Shown here: positions 1 through 8,044 of the stretch, in pieces
Position numbering within the stretch: the first letter of the stretch is position 1
How the letters are laid out: the number at the start of each line of letters is the position of its first letter
From: Allomuricauda sp.
Lineage (GTDB): Bacteria; Bacteroidota; Bacteroidia; Flavobacteriales; Flavobacteriaceae
Assembly (NCBI GenBank): GCA_017795045.1
Contig: CP051244.1
Coordinates: forward strand, 104,252 to 140,780
Direction: 5' to 3'
Length of the DNA: 36,529 bases
Translations under genes and position numbers: made by a program
Notes under the pieces: generated by a model
The model's input: only the letters and a program-made list of their open reading frames with translations
What the model was told of the DNA's origin: nothing
The model's database searches: none

Positions 1-714
1 GAGGTCACCAATACCGCACCGGACCAGACCGTAAGCCTGGCGGATGGGGGTAATGGGAACGTCACCATTGGGGGAACCTACCCCAACTTAACCATTGATG
101 TGCCAGATGACACTAATACATTATATACTGCTGGTATCGGTCTCACTGCAACAGGAGGAGGAACAATTTTTAATGTGGACAATTTAGCCGGAGATGTCAC
201 TGGACCCACCAGCGCTACGGTAATTGCAGATGGGGTCATCACTTCAGCTAAAATTCTTGATGGCACCATAACTAATGCCGATATCAATTCCGGAGCTGCT
301 ATTGATGGGAGTAAAATAAGTCCAGTATTTACTACCGATGTCACAACTACTGGTGATTTTATTGACTTAACCCCCGACTTTGTATTTGAAAAATATTTCA
401 ATGGTTTTTCCAACCTTAATAACGAGTATAGATTTAGAAGTCTAGAAGAAGTAGAAGCTTTTGTAAAAGAAAATAACCATTTGCCCGGCATACGGTCAGC
501 TTATGAAATAAAGGAATCTGGCCAATACCGTTTGACAGAATCCTCATTGGCCCATCTTGAAAAAATAGAGGAATTGTTCTTACATACCATAGAACAAGAA
601 AAAAAGATTGAACAATTACAGGCGGATAATCAAAAGCTTTCCAGCGAACTGGATTCGCTCAAGGCCGATATGGAAAAAATAAAAGCTTTGTTATCCACAA
701 AAACACTGGACTAA
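1..714 (+). CDS. Surface protein with tail-fibre/S74-like C-terminus (5' truncated)
   Basis: The frame is open from base 1 to the TAA at 712-714, so only the C-terminal 237 residues are in the window. The visible part begins with Gly/Thr/Asn-rich sequence, followed by short repeated strand-like units (residues about 75-105, of the type AKILDGTITNADI and AAIDGSKIS) typical of elongated beta-structured adhesins or tail-fibre-like proteins. It then has a conserved Bacteroidota tail segment with the motif NNHLPGI near residue 160, which resembles the region before the intramolecular chaperone of S74/endosialidase-type proteins. The last 50 residues (EKIEELFLHTIEQEKKIEQL and after) form a predicted coiled coil, presumably for trimerisation. 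Location is probably extracellular or cell surface. It lies 3 bases upstream of the T9SS cargo gene, so the two are probably co-transcribed. The exact role is unknown; the architecture call is made from motif recognition only. Confidence 0.7.
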   Translation, partial: EVTNTAPDQTVSLADGGNGNVTIGGTYPNLTIDVPDDTNTLYTAGIGLTATGGGTIFNVDNLAGDVTGPTSATVIADGVITSAKILDGTITNADINSGAAIDGSKISPVFTTDVTTTGDFIDLTPDFVFEKYFNGFSNLNNEYRFRSLEEVEAFVKENNHLPGIRSAYEIKESGQYRLTESSLAHLEKIEELFLHTIEQEKKIEQLQADNQKLSSELDSLKADMEKIKALLSTKTLD

Positions 715-717
715 GTC

Positions 718-1890
718 TTGAGACCCCTCCACTACATACCTATTTTTCTAATGGCTTGCCTTACCCAGGCCCAAACCGCCCTGTACAATAGCGGCAACCT
801 AAGGGTACATGCAGGTAGACACATGGGATTGGGACTACACACCAATTTGATCAATGATTCCTCTTTTGACCAGAACCAGGGTCTGGTAGGTTTTTATGGC
901 GATGAAGTAATCCAGGTAACCGGAAACATCCCTCCTGTACTTTGGGACATGGAAATCCTGACCAACAGCAATGTCTTTTTGTTGAACCCCATACTTGTAG
1001 AAAACAACACCAATTTTGTGGACGGCAACGTACTGACGCCTAAAAATGACCAAACCCTATATCTCAACTTTATGGATACCGGTTTTTTTACCGGGGAAAG
1101 CAATGCCTCCAAAGTCACAGGGTTTGCCGCTGTAAACAATAGGAGTCTTTTCTCATTTCCTGTTGGCGATCAAAATCAGCTTAGACCGTTGACCCTTGCT
1201 TCGGAAACCAACAGTCCACTGGCCATCTGCGCCTATTTTTTTGAAAACCCATCCAACCCCTCCTCGATTCTTCAAAGTTTTAATGTTGAAGAAAAAGTCA
1301 GGGATATCGGTACTGTTTCCGACAAGGAGTTTTGGATTGTACAAAGTGATGTCCCCGCAAAGGTTACGCTTAGCTGGAATTCAAGAAGTGGATTGGAACA
1401 GATTCCCAATGCAACCGTGGAATCCGTTATTGTTGTGGGATGGAGCAAAGCGGCCAGACAATGGGTCATTCTTGGAAATTCTGCCTCAAGTGGCAACGTC
1501 AATGATGGTTTTATAGTCTCCGACACTTTTGTCCCCAGTGACTATGAAGCCATAACCTTTGGCACCATTCCCCTGCCCACGGATACTTTTGCAGTGAATA
1601 ATCCCACACTGGGAAACTATTTTTTAAGCCCCAATGGTGATGGGGTCAATGACGTTTTGGTGATTGAAGGGATGGAAGAGTCCCCCAACAACAGCTTGCA
1701 AATCTTTAACCGTTTTGGGCAAAAAGTCTATGAAAAAATCAACTATGTGGACGAATTTTACGGCCTATCCAATACCGATAGCCTCATCATGAGCCAGGAT
1801 ATTGGCCTACCCGAGGGCGTCTACTATTATCTGGTAAGCTTGAACGACCTCCGATTACAATATACCGGTTTTCTGTTTTTGGACAGATAA
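718..1890 (+). CDS. T9SS cargo protein with gliding-motility type C-terminal domain
   Basis: This 390-aa secreted protein has a signal peptide at residues 1-19 (MRPLHYIPIFLMACLTQAQ), which is only complete if the TTG at 718 is used; the next in-frame ATG (751) would cut the signal in half. The C-terminus (about residues 300-390) has the type B T9SS sorting domain pattern: FLSPNGDGVNDVLVIEG, then LQIFNRFGQKVYE, then LPEGVYYYLVSL and a final strand ending FLFLDR. Proteins with this domain are exported by the type IX secretion system and, for type B, usually need a partner such as SprF/PorP. The middle (about 20-290) is beta-rich with no enzyme motif that I recognise. The start lies 3 bases after the upstream stop codon, so it is probably translated from the same mRNA. 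The cargo call is firm; the function is unknown. Confidence 0.85.
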   Translation: MRPLHYIPIFLMACLTQAQTALYNSGNLRVHAGRHMGLGLHTNLINDSSFDQNQGLVGFYGDEVIQVTGNIPPVLWDMEILTNSNVFLLNPILVENNTNFVDGNVLTPKNDQTLYLNFMDTGFFTGESNASKVTGFAAVNNRSLFSFPVGDQNQLRPLTLASETNSPLAICAYFFENPSNPSSILQSFNVEEKVRDIGTVSDKEFWIVQSDVPAKVTLSWNSRSGLEQIPNATVESVIVVGWSKAARQWVILGNSASSGNVNDGFIVSDTFVPSDYEAITFGTIPLPTDTFAVNNPTLGNYFLSPNGDGVNDVLVIEGMEESPNNSLQIFNRFGQKVYEKINYVDEFYGLSNTDSLIMSQDIGLPEGVYYYLVSLNDLRLQYTGFLFLDR

Positions 1891-1945
1891 AACCCATTTC
1901 GCAGGACTGGAAAATACTTCTTAACTTGTCGCGAAAATCAATTTC

Positions 1946-2680
1946 ATGAAAAGAAGGACCTTCATCAGAACAGCTTCAGCTTCAGGTTTGGCCTGCACCC
2001 TCCCTCCTATTTTTCCCAATTTTTTCGATTTGGAGTATTCCATGGAAGAATTAATGGGCAAGGCAGATGTAGAACTTTATGGCGAGGGCATCAACCTGAG
2101 AAAGGAAGCCTGCGATTCCTTTTTGGAAATGAAGAAGGCGGCCTTTACCGATGGATTTGATATTAAAATGGTCTCCAGCTTTCGGGATTTTTACCGACAA
2201 GAAGGCATTTGGGAACGAAAATATCTACGCTTTACCGAAGATGACGGAATGGAACCCCTCGATGCCATTGAAAAGATCATTGAATATTCCACCATTCCCG
2301 GTACCAGCAGACACCATTGGGGTACTGATATTGACATCATAGATGGCTACCCCAATATCACCAACAATGTCCTTGATCCAGAAAAGTTTGGCCTCGGCGG
2401 ACCTTTTGAGGGATTCAAGCTGTGGATGGATGAAAATTCGGAGAAATATGGATTTTATCTGGTCTATACCAACGAATCCAAACGAAGGGGATTCAAATAT
2501 GAGCCTTGGCACTACAGCTACGCGCCACTTTCCATTCCCATGCTTACCGCTTACCGAAGACTTAATATTTTAAAACTTTTGCAAAGGGAAGAATTTTTGG
2601 GCAGCGAGCATTTTACGGCAGGGTTCATCAGAACCTATATCCAAGACAATATTTTGGACATCAACCCCAAACTTTTATAG
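1946..2680 (+). CDS. M15 family (VanY/D,D-carboxypeptidase-like) metallopeptidase
   Basis: This is a 244-aa zinc peptidase predicted to trim peptidoglycan stem peptides (D-Ala-D-Ala or related bonds). The M15 signature is complete: S121-x-H123-x-x-G126-x-x-x-D130 in SRHHWGTDID supplies two zinc ligands, and E186-P-W-H189 supplies the catalytic glutamate and third ligand. A short N-terminal segment (KRRTFIRTASASGLACTLP) resembles a Tat or Sec signal and implies export to the periplasm; twin arginines at residues 3-4 are followed by T-F-I, so Tat is possible but not certain. The family is commonly annotated as D-alanyl-D-alanine carboxypeptidase in Bacteroidota. The gene is 55 bases after the T9SS cargo gene and 40 bases before the M48 peptidase gene, on the same strand. 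The precise bond cleaved cannot be told from the sequence. Confidence 0.88.
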   Translation: MKRRTFIRTASASGLACTLPPIFPNFFDLEYSMEELMGKADVELYGEGINLRKEACDSFLEMKKAAFTDGFDIKMVSSFRDFYRQEGIWERKYLRFTEDDGMEPLDAIEKIIEYSTIPGTSRHHWGTDIDIIDGYPNITNNVLDPEKFGLGGPFEGFKLWMDENSEKYGFYLVYTNESKRRGFKYEPWHYSYAPLSIPMLTAYRRLNILKLLQREEFLGSEHFTAGFIRTYIQDNILDINPKLL

Positions 2681-2720
2681 TTCTTTTTTTGTACCTTAAT
2701 TCCCCTAGAACACTAACACC

Positions 2721-3485
2721 ATGAGAAGAGGAAGTTGGAGGGTCCGTATCTTGATCGGACTGGCCATTGTGGCCTTTGCCTTTGTGCGCCGTTGTAGCAA
2801 TCAAGAAGAAAACCCATATACGGGAAGGGTACAGAATATAGACATGTCCGCGGAACAGGAAATCGCCATTGGACTGCAGAGCGCGCCCGAAATGGCCCAA
2901 CAACATGGCGGGCTTTATCCGGATGAACGTATGCAAAGCCTAGTGGACGCCGTGGGCAACAAATTGGTAAAAAGCAGCATTGCCCGGGACACCCCCTACC
3001 AATACCATTTTCATTTATTGGCAGACGACAGGACCATAAACGCCTTCGCATTGCCCGGCGGACAGATTTTTATCACCTACGCCCTGTTTTCACAGTTGAC
3101 CGAAGCACAGTTGGCAGGTGTATTGGGGCATGAGATAGGCCACGTCATTGGAAGGCATTCCGCCGAACGTATCGCCGAAAGCAGTTTTTGGCAAACCTTG
3201 GCCACAGGCGCTTCCGTTGGGGGCGACATGGGAAGTTTGGTCAGTGGGATTGGACAGAACACCTTGCTTAAAAATGGGCGGGGAGATGAGTTGGAAAGCG
3301 ATGAGCTGGGAGTCTTGTTCATGATACAATCCGGTTACGACCCCTATGAAATGATAAAGGTGATGGAAATTCTCAAGGCGGCGGCCGGTCCCAACCGAGT
3401 ACCTGAGTTCCAAAGCACCCATCCAGACCCCGAAAACCGCATTGAAAAAATAAAAGAGGCCATTCAAAAATATTCAGGTCGATAG
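2721..3485 (+). CDS. M48 family zinc metallopeptidase (periplasmic, membrane-anchored)
   Basis: This is a 254-aa protease. The zinc site is H137-E-I-G-H141 with the third ligand probably E192 in DELESDELG, the normal M48 arrangement. The motif NAFALPGGQIFITYALF (residues 107-123) is also typical of the LoiP/BepA/HtpX-like branch. Residues 9-22 form one hydrophobic segment, followed by basic residues and a cysteine (VRRCSN) that does not make a good lipobox, so a signal anchor is more likely than a lipoprotein. Family members take part in envelope protein quality control. It follows the M15 peptidase in the same direction with a gap of 40 bases containing TACCTTAA, a poor match to a -7 box. 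Family assignment is firm; substrate unknown. Confidence 0.9.
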   Translation: MRRGSWRVRILIGLAIVAFAFVRRCSNQEENPYTGRVQNIDMSAEQEIAIGLQSAPEMAQQHGGLYPDERMQSLVDAVGNKLVKSSIARDTPYQYHFHLLADDRTINAFALPGGQIFITYALFSQLTEAQLAGVLGHEIGHVIGRHSAERIAESSFWQTLATGASVGGDMGSLVSGIGQNTLLKNGRGDELESDELGVLFMIQSGYDPYEMIKVMEILKAAAGPNRVPEFQSTHPDPENRIEKIKEAIQKYSGR

Positions 3486-3531
3486 AATCTGTGTGTTCAT
3501 CGAGAATAAAATGACGTTCATCAGATTTATG

Positions 3532-3539
3532 TACCTTTG
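3532..3539 (+). promoter_or_regulatory. Bacteroidota -7 box for the 55-aa membrane protein
   Basis: TACCTTTG matches TAnnTTTG exactly. It lies 60 bases before the ATG at 3600. No convincing TTG -33 element sits at the expected distance. Confidence 0.55.
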
Positions 3540-3599
3540 AATCAACCCAAATCGAGCCAGCGTTCTTTTCTTGTTTGTGCAAACCAAAAGAGAGAACAC

Positions 3600-3767
3600 A
3601 TGGGAACACTATTACATTTTAAACACCTCTATTTAGAGGCATTTGACGAGTGCAAACCAAGCTTTGTGGTACTTTTTTTAAAAGGGTACTCCATCTTTTG
3701 CGGCATAATGCTTTTCATGGCATTTTATGCATTTTTGTACAGAGCTTTTACCGGCTTTGATTTTTAA
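3600..3767 (+). CDS. Small conserved membrane protein, 55 aa
   Basis: This short gene encodes 55 residues from the ATG at 3600 (an upstream in-frame ATG at 3537 overlaps the -7 box and is unlikely). A purine-rich AGAGAG lies 5-10 bases before the start. The sequence has an amphipathic N-terminus, the segment LHFKHLYLEAFDECKPSFVV, then one transmembrane helix (about residues 28-45, GYSIFCGIMLFMAFYAF) and a short tail ending in FTGFDF. It resembles small single-helix proteins found widely in Flavobacteriaceae under DUF names (possibly DUF6747, from memory and not checked). It has its own promoter and is followed by a strong terminator, so it is probably a monocistronic gene. Function unknown. 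Confidence 0.72.
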   Translation: MGTLLHFKHLYLEAFDECKPSFVVLFLKGYSIFCGIMLFMAFYAFLYRAFTGFDF

Positions 3768-3811
3768 GCCACATACTCTTTTACAGGAACACTTATAGGT
3801 AAATGAGCTAA

Positions 3812-3843
3812 AAAAGCCCATCCGTTTGGATGGGCTTTTTTTT
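3812..3843. terminator. Bidirectional intrinsic terminator
   Basis: Stem GCCCATCC/GGATGGGC with loop GTTT, flanked by an A-run on the left and a T-run of eight on the right. It serves the small membrane protein gene on the plus strand and the ankyrin gene on the minus strand. Confidence 0.92.
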
Positions 3844-3864
3844 ACGGATGAATAAACTCCTTTT

Positions 3865-4251
3865 CTATTTTTTCATAGCATCCTCCAAAATGGCAAGCGC
3901 CTCTTTGGCATTGGCCATCTCGGCATACTTCTTTGCAGAGTATCCGCGGTCACAACGTTTTTTTACATTGGCCCCATTATCAATGAGCAATTGTAAAATT
4001 TCGGTTTGGTTGTAACGGGCCGCAAAATGGATTGGAGTCATTCCTAAAGATTTTTGGTTGACATCCTCTCCCAATTGAATCATTTTTCTAACCGTATCAA
4101 CATCGCCCTGCATAATGGCTTTGCAAAATATGCTAGGTTGTGCAGTGATCATAGTGGCATCCAAACTGGAGTCCATAAAAGGTTCATTGGCGGAAACGCC
4201 CGTTGCGGCCAGCATACATACAGCAGCTAGCGATAGGATTGTTTTTTTCAT
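3865..4251 (-). CDS. Exported ankyrin-repeat protein
   Basis: This is a 128-aa protein starting at 4251 (MKKTILSLAAVCMLAATGVSA), where the signal peptide begins; a longer in-frame start at 4314 adds 21 residues without signal character and is not preferred. After the signal come roughly 20 linker residues and then two clear ankyrin units: MQGDVDTVRKMIQLGEDVNQ followed by GMTPIHFAARYNQTEILQLL, and then DNGANVKKRCDRGYSAKKYA as a degenerate third unit. Ankyrin repeats mediate protein-protein contacts; this one should act in the periplasm. It is convergent with the upstream small gene and shares its terminator. Partner unknown. Confidence 0.85.
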   Translation of the reverse strand: MKKTILSLAAVCMLAATGVSANEPFMDSSLDATMITAQPSIFCKAIMQGDVDTVRKMIQLGEDVNQKSLGMTPIHFAARYNQTEILQLLIDNGANVKKRCDRGYSAKKYAEMANAKEALAILEDAMKK

Positions 4252-4436
4252 GATGAATCGTTTTTGATTAATGATTAATAAACTGATATAAAAGTAGACT
4301 CCTGAAACCGGCAAGTGTTACAGCATTAACAGATAAATAACTTAATTTTAACAAGTCTACATTTAAGCAGGGAAATTATTATCAATTCCTTAACTAGAAA
4401 ACTACCTGAAAACTAGCGCATCCAAGCAGATCACTT

Positions 4437-4444
4437 TATTTTTG
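4437..4444 (+). promoter_or_regulatory. -7 box of gpmI
   Basis: TATTTTTG matches TAnnTTTG. It ends 17 bases before the ATG at 4462, giving a predicted 5' leader of only about ten bases. No good -33 TTG was seen. Confidence 0.5.
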
Positions 4445-4461
4445 GGGTACAATTTTGCAGT

Positions 4462-5979
4462 ATGGAGAAAAAGGTTATTCTTATGATTTTGGATGGTTGG
4501 GGCAAGTCTCCCGACCCAAAGGTTTCGGCCATTGCACAGGCCAACACTCCTTTCATTGACTCGTTATATTCCCAATACCCCAATGCCAATTTGCTCACGG
4601 ATGGTATGAATGTAGGTCTGCCCGAAGGCCAAATGGGCAACAGTGAGGTAGGCCATATGAACTTGGGCGCAGGACGAATCGTTTATCAAGATTTGGCCAA
4701 GATCAACAAAGCGGTCAAAGAAGATACCCTAAAGGATGAAAAAGTGCTTCAGGATGCCTTTTCATATGCAAAATCCAACAACAAATCCGTTCACTTTCTG
4801 GGCTTGCTCAGTAATGGAGGGGTGCACAGTCATATCGACCATCTAAAAGCACTCATCAAAGCTGCCCAAGAAAGCGGTGTGGAGAAATCATTTGTACATG
4901 CCTTTACCGATGGCCGGGATGTAGACCCCAAAAGTGGGAAAGGTTTTTTGATTGACCTAGATCAATTCTGTTCCGACAAGAACACCCAACTGGCCACAGT
5001 GGTGGGCCGATACTATGCCATGGACCGTGATAAACGTTGGGAACGGGTAAAACTGGCCTATGATGTCATGGTAAATGCCCAAGGTGAAAAAGCACAGGAT
5101 ATCGGCAAGGCCATGCAGGAAAGTTATGATGAAGGGGTTACCGATGAATTCATAAAACCTTTGGTGATGACCAATGCCAATGGTGAGCCTTTGACCCAAA
5201 TCGCTGAAGGTGATGTGATCATCTTCTTCAATTTTAGGACAGACCGTGGCCGAGAGCTTACCCAAGCCCTGAGCCAACAGGATTTCCATGAGCAGAACAT
5301 GCATAAAATGGACCTATATTATGTCACCATGACCAATTATGATGATTCATTCAAAGGCATCAAGGTGGTCTATGACAAAGAAAATATTAAAGACACACTA
5401 GGGGAAGTACTCGCCCGAAATGGCAAGAAACAGATCCGCATTGCGGAAACGGAAAAATACCCCCACGTCACCTTTTTCTTCAATGGAGGAAGGGAAGAAC
5501 CATTTGAAGGGGAGCAGCGCCTCCTGTGCCCATCCCCAAAAGTGGCCACTTACGACCTTCAACCCGAGATGAGTGCATACGAAATAAGGGATGCCATCAT
5601 TCCCGAACTTCAAAAAGGTGAGACCGATTTTGTATGTCTCAACTTTGCCAATCCAGATATGGTGGGCCATACCGGGGTTATGTCCGCCGCCATCAAAGCT
5701 TGCGAGACCGTGGATGAATGTGCCAAGGCCGTGGTTACTGCCGGCCTAGAAAATGGGTACTCCACCATTGTCATTGCCGACCACGGCAACTGTGACACCA
5801 TGGTCAATCCGGACGGAAGCCCAAACACGGCCCATACCACCAACCCGGTTCCCTTGATTCTGGTGGATACCGAGATCAAGCAAATCAAGGATGGTGTTTT
5901 GGGTGATATTGCCCCGACCATCTTAAAGATGATAGGCATTCCACAACCCGAGTTAATGACACAAAAACCATTGGTCTAG
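4462..5979 (+). CDS. gpmI: 2,3-bisphosphoglycerate-independent phosphoglycerate mutase
   Basis: This 505-aa cytosolic glycolytic/gluconeogenic enzyme interconverts 3- and 2-phosphoglycerate using two Mn2+ ions. It shows the alkaline-phosphatase-fold metal motif ILDGWG (D11), the phosphoserine nucleophile S61 in GQMGNSEVGHMNLGAGR, the phosphotransferase-domain motifs FTDGRDVDPKS, GRYYAMDRD and FFNFRTDRGREL, and the C-terminal metal-binding segments NPDMVGHTG and ADHGNCD. Length is normal for the family (about 510). It stands alone behind its own -7 box and is followed 44 bases later by map in the same direction, which has its own promoter. Confidence 0.98.
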   Translation: MEKKVILMILDGWGKSPDPKVSAIAQANTPFIDSLYSQYPNANLLTDGMNVGLPEGQMGNSEVGHMNLGAGRIVYQDLAKINKAVKEDTLKDEKVLQDAFSYAKSNNKSVHFLGLLSNGGVHSHIDHLKALIKAAQESGVEKSFVHAFTDGRDVDPKSGKGFLIDLDQFCSDKNTQLATVVGRYYAMDRDKRWERVKLAYDVMVNAQGEKAQDIGKAMQESYDEGVTDEFIKPLVMTNANGEPLTQIAEGDVIIFFNFRTDRGRELTQALSQQDFHEQNMHKMDLYYVTMTNYDDSFKGIKVVYDKENIKDTLGEVLARNGKKQIRIAETEKYPHVTFFFNGGREEPFEGEQRLLCPSPKVATYDLQPEMSAYEIRDAIIPELQKGETDFVCLNFANPDMVGHTGVMSAAIKACETVDECAKAVVTAGLENGYSTIVIADHGNCDTMVNPDGSPNTAHTTNPVPLILVDTEIKQIKDGVLGDIAPTILKMIGIPQPELMTQKPLV

Positions 5980-6011
5980 CCCAGAATTTCTTAAAATCCA
6001 TAGATTCAGTT

Positions 6012-6019
6012 TATCTTTG
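6012..6019 (+). promoter_or_regulatory. -7 box of map, almost touching the start codon
   Basis: TATCTTTG is an exact TAnnTTTG match and ends only four bases before the ATG at 6024, which predicts a leaderless or nearly leaderless transcript. No -33 TTG at the usual distance. Confidence 0.5.
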
Positions 6020-6023
6020 CCCT

Positions 6024-6842
6024 ATGATTCATGTAAAGACAGCAGAGGAAATTGAATTGATGCGCGAAAGCGCCTTGGTCGTTTCCAGAACCTTGGGCAT
6101 GTTGGCCAAGGAAATAAAACCAGGGGCCAACCCTCTGAAATTGGATAAAATGGCCGAGGAGTATATCCGGGAGCAGGGTGCAGAACCTGGCTTTTTGGGG
6201 ATGTACGACTTTCCCAACACACTTAATTGGAGCCCTAACAGCCAAGTGGTCCACGGTATTCCCAATAATGAATCTCTTAAGGAAGGTGACGTTATTTCTG
6301 TGGATTGTGGCGCCCTGAAGAATGGGTTTTATGGAGACCATGCCTACACTTTTGAAGTAGGTGAAGTGGCAGAGGAAACCAAAAAGTTACTTAAGGTGAC
6401 CAAAGAATCCCTCTATGTTGGTATTCGTGAATTCAAAGAAGGTAACCGAGTGGGTGATGTAGGATACGCCATTCAAAAATATTGTGAAGACCATGGCTAC
6501 GGTGTGGTTCGTGAGTTGGTAGGCCATGGATTGGGCAAGGATCTACACGAAGACCCACAAATGCCCAATTATGGAAAACGGGGACGTGGCAAAAAATTTG
6601 TCAACGGTATGGTCGTTGCCATTGAGCCCATGATCAATATGGGAACACGGAGAATTAAACAGTTGAATGACGGTTGGACCATCTTGACCGCTGACAATAA
6701 GCCCAGTGCCCATTTTGAGCACGATGTGGCCCTGATTGATGGAAAACCCGAACTGTTGTCCACATTCCAATATATTTATGACGCATTGGGAATCTCCAGT
6801 GACGAAGAGGAGGAATTCCGGGCCAAGAAATTAGTATTATAA
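6024..6842 (+). CDS. map: Type I methionine aminopeptidase
   Basis: This 272-aa enzyme removes the N-terminal methionine from nascent proteins. All catalytic residues are visible: H78 (VVHGIP), metal ligands D94 (SVDCG) and D105 (YGDHAYTF), H168 (LVGHGLG), E201 (AIEPMIN) and E232 (HFEHDVAL). There is no N-terminal zinc-finger extension, so it is the short bacterial type, with a modest acidic C-terminal tail. The ATG at 6024 sits just 4 bases after a -7 box, so its mRNA may lack a Shine-Dalgarno leader. It follows gpmI and precedes the disrupted GxxExxY gene. Confidence 0.97.
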   Translation: MIHVKTAEEIELMRESALVVSRTLGMLAKEIKPGANPLKLDKMAEEYIREQGAEPGFLGMYDFPNTLNWSPNSQVVHGIPNNESLKEGDVISVDCGALKNGFYGDHAYTFEVGEVAEETKKLLKVTKESLYVGIREFKEGNRVGDVGYAIQKYCEDHGYGVVRELVGHGLGKDLHEDPQMPNYGKRGRGKKFVNGMVVAIEPMINMGTRRIKQLNDGWTILTADNKPSAHFEHDVALIDGKPELLSTFQYIYDALGISSDEEEEFRAKKLVL

Positions 6843-6888
6843 AATACTTTATCTTGCTCGACACTAATTTCACCAATTGCTCAAATAA

Positions 6889-7260
6889 ATGTCCCAAATC
6901 ATTTATAAGAATGAGTCCTACTTTGCCTAGTTCATTATGGATATCCATAATGAACTAGGCAAAGGATTTAGTGAGGCAGTCTATAGTGACGCTCTGGAAA
7001 TTGAGTTAAAATCCAACGGTGTTCCTTTTAAAAAAGAAGTTAAATTCGATATCATCTACAAAGGAAAGAAGTTAAAACATCACTATTTTGCTGACTTCAT
7101 AGTAGACGACAAAATAATCCTAGAACTAAAAGCAGTAGAAAAAATCAGTAGTAGCCATGTAAAACAAACTTTAAATTATTTGGCCGCGTCAAAAATGAAA
7201 TTGGGTTTGATCATAAACTTTGGGGAAGATAGTTTGGCCTACAAAAGAGTACTATTGTAA
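6889..7260 (+). pseudogene. GxxExxY-family protein gene disrupted by a palindrome
   Basis: Members of this family usually begin with a segment like NESY-x(6)-hydrophobic-EVHNELGxGxxExxY. Here an ATG at 6889 opens MSQIIYKNESYFA, then TAG (6928-6930) interrupts, and the same frame continues as MDIHNELGKGFSEAVYSDAL to the TAA at 7258-7260. The N-terminal start and the body are therefore in one frame, separated by a nonsense codon that lies inside the left arm of a 44-bp perfect palindrome (6921-6964). The remaining body has the PD-(D/E)XK-like pattern ADFIVDDKIILELKAVE and NYLAASKMKLGLIINFG. A truncated 107-aa product could start at the ATG at 6937, which itself lies in the palindrome. Family function is uncertain (predicted nuclease-like). 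Either a genuine pseudogene, an unusual live allele, or an assembly artefact. Confidence 0.75.
6921..6964. repeat. 44-bp perfect palindrome
   Basis: Bases 6921-6942 are the exact reverse complement of 6943-6964 with no spacer; all 22 pairs match, centred on GGAT|ATCC. The right arm encodes the conserved residues IHNELGKG of the GxxExxY protein, so the left arm is best read as an inverted copy of coding sequence. See findings. Confidence 0.97.
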
Positions 7261-7279
7261 AATGAATTAGTGAAAATTC

Positions 7280-8044
7280 GTGTCGAAACTATTCAAATAC
7301 ATCCTTAACCTAATCCCTAGACCCTTACTCATTAGATTGAGCTATTGGGTGAGGCCCTTGATTGCCCTTTCCCTTAAGGGAAACAGGTTTACTGACCCTA
7401 TTGATGGCAAAAGCTTTCGGACCTTTCTGCCCTATGGCTATGAAAGCCCAAGGGAAAATGTACTTTCTCCCTCTACCCTTTCCTTGGAACGGCATCGACT
7501 TTTATGGCTGTACCTCAAAAATGAAACGGAGTTCTTCAGCAAGCCCCTTAAAGTCTTACATTTTGCCCCGGAACAGGCATTTTACAAGCGGTTCAAAAAG
7601 TTAGGAAACATCGAGTACACCACAACCGACCTGAACTCTCCCTTGGCCGATGTAAAGGCCGATATCTGCAACCTTCCTTTTCCTGAAAATGCTTTTGATG
7701 TGATTCTATGCAACCATGTCTTGGAGCACATTCCCAACGATACCAAGGCGATGCAAGAGCTTTACAGGGTCATGAAGCCTGGGGGATGGGGCATTTTTCA
7801 GATTCCCCAGGACCTAAAAAGGGAAACTACCTTTGAAGACGATTCCATTACCGATAAAAAGGAGCGGGCACGCATCTTTGGGCAGTACGACCACGTGCGC
7901 ATTTATGGCAGGGATTATTTTGACAAATTACGAAGCATTGGCTTTACTGTTGAAGAAGTGGATTACACCCAAACCCTATCCCCTGAAGCGGTTCAAAAAT
8001 ACCGATTGGCGCAAGGTGAGATCATTCCTCTTGTGAAAAAATGA
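7280..8044 (+). CDS. Class I SAM-dependent methyltransferase
   Basis: This 254-aa protein is read from a GTG at 7280 (no suitable ATG nearby). Residues 1-90 are basic with hydrophobic stretches and may sit at the membrane or bind substrate. The methyltransferase core starts at about residue 90: KVLHFAPEQAFYKRF in the motif I position, TTTDLNSPLADVKADICNLPF for motifs II-III, FDVILCNHVLEHI for motif IV and YRVMKPGGWGIFQIP for the following strand, a typical Methyltransf_11 layout. Motif I lacks the usual glycine-rich GxGxG loop. Substrate is not readable. The stop codon abuts the stop of the convergent apbE gene with no space for a terminator. Confidence 0.85.
   Translation: MSKLFKYILNLIPRPLLIRLSYWVRPLIALSLKGNRFTDPIDGKSFRTFLPYGYESPRENVLSPSTLSLERHRLLWLYLKNETEFFSKPLKVLHFAPEQAFYKRFKKLGNIEYTTTDLNSPLADVKADICNLPFPENAFDVILCNHVLEHIPNDTKAMQELYRVMKPGGWGIFQIPQDLKRETTFEDDSITDKKERARIFGQYDHVRIYGRDYFDKLRSIGFTVEEVDYTQTLSPEAVQKYRLAQGEIIPLVKK

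Noticed and set aside
6655..6948. Minus-strand ORF beginning MDIHNELGK
   Set aside because: Its N-terminus is a mirror of the GxxExxY sequence created by the palindrome; the rest is antisense to map with no family resemblance.
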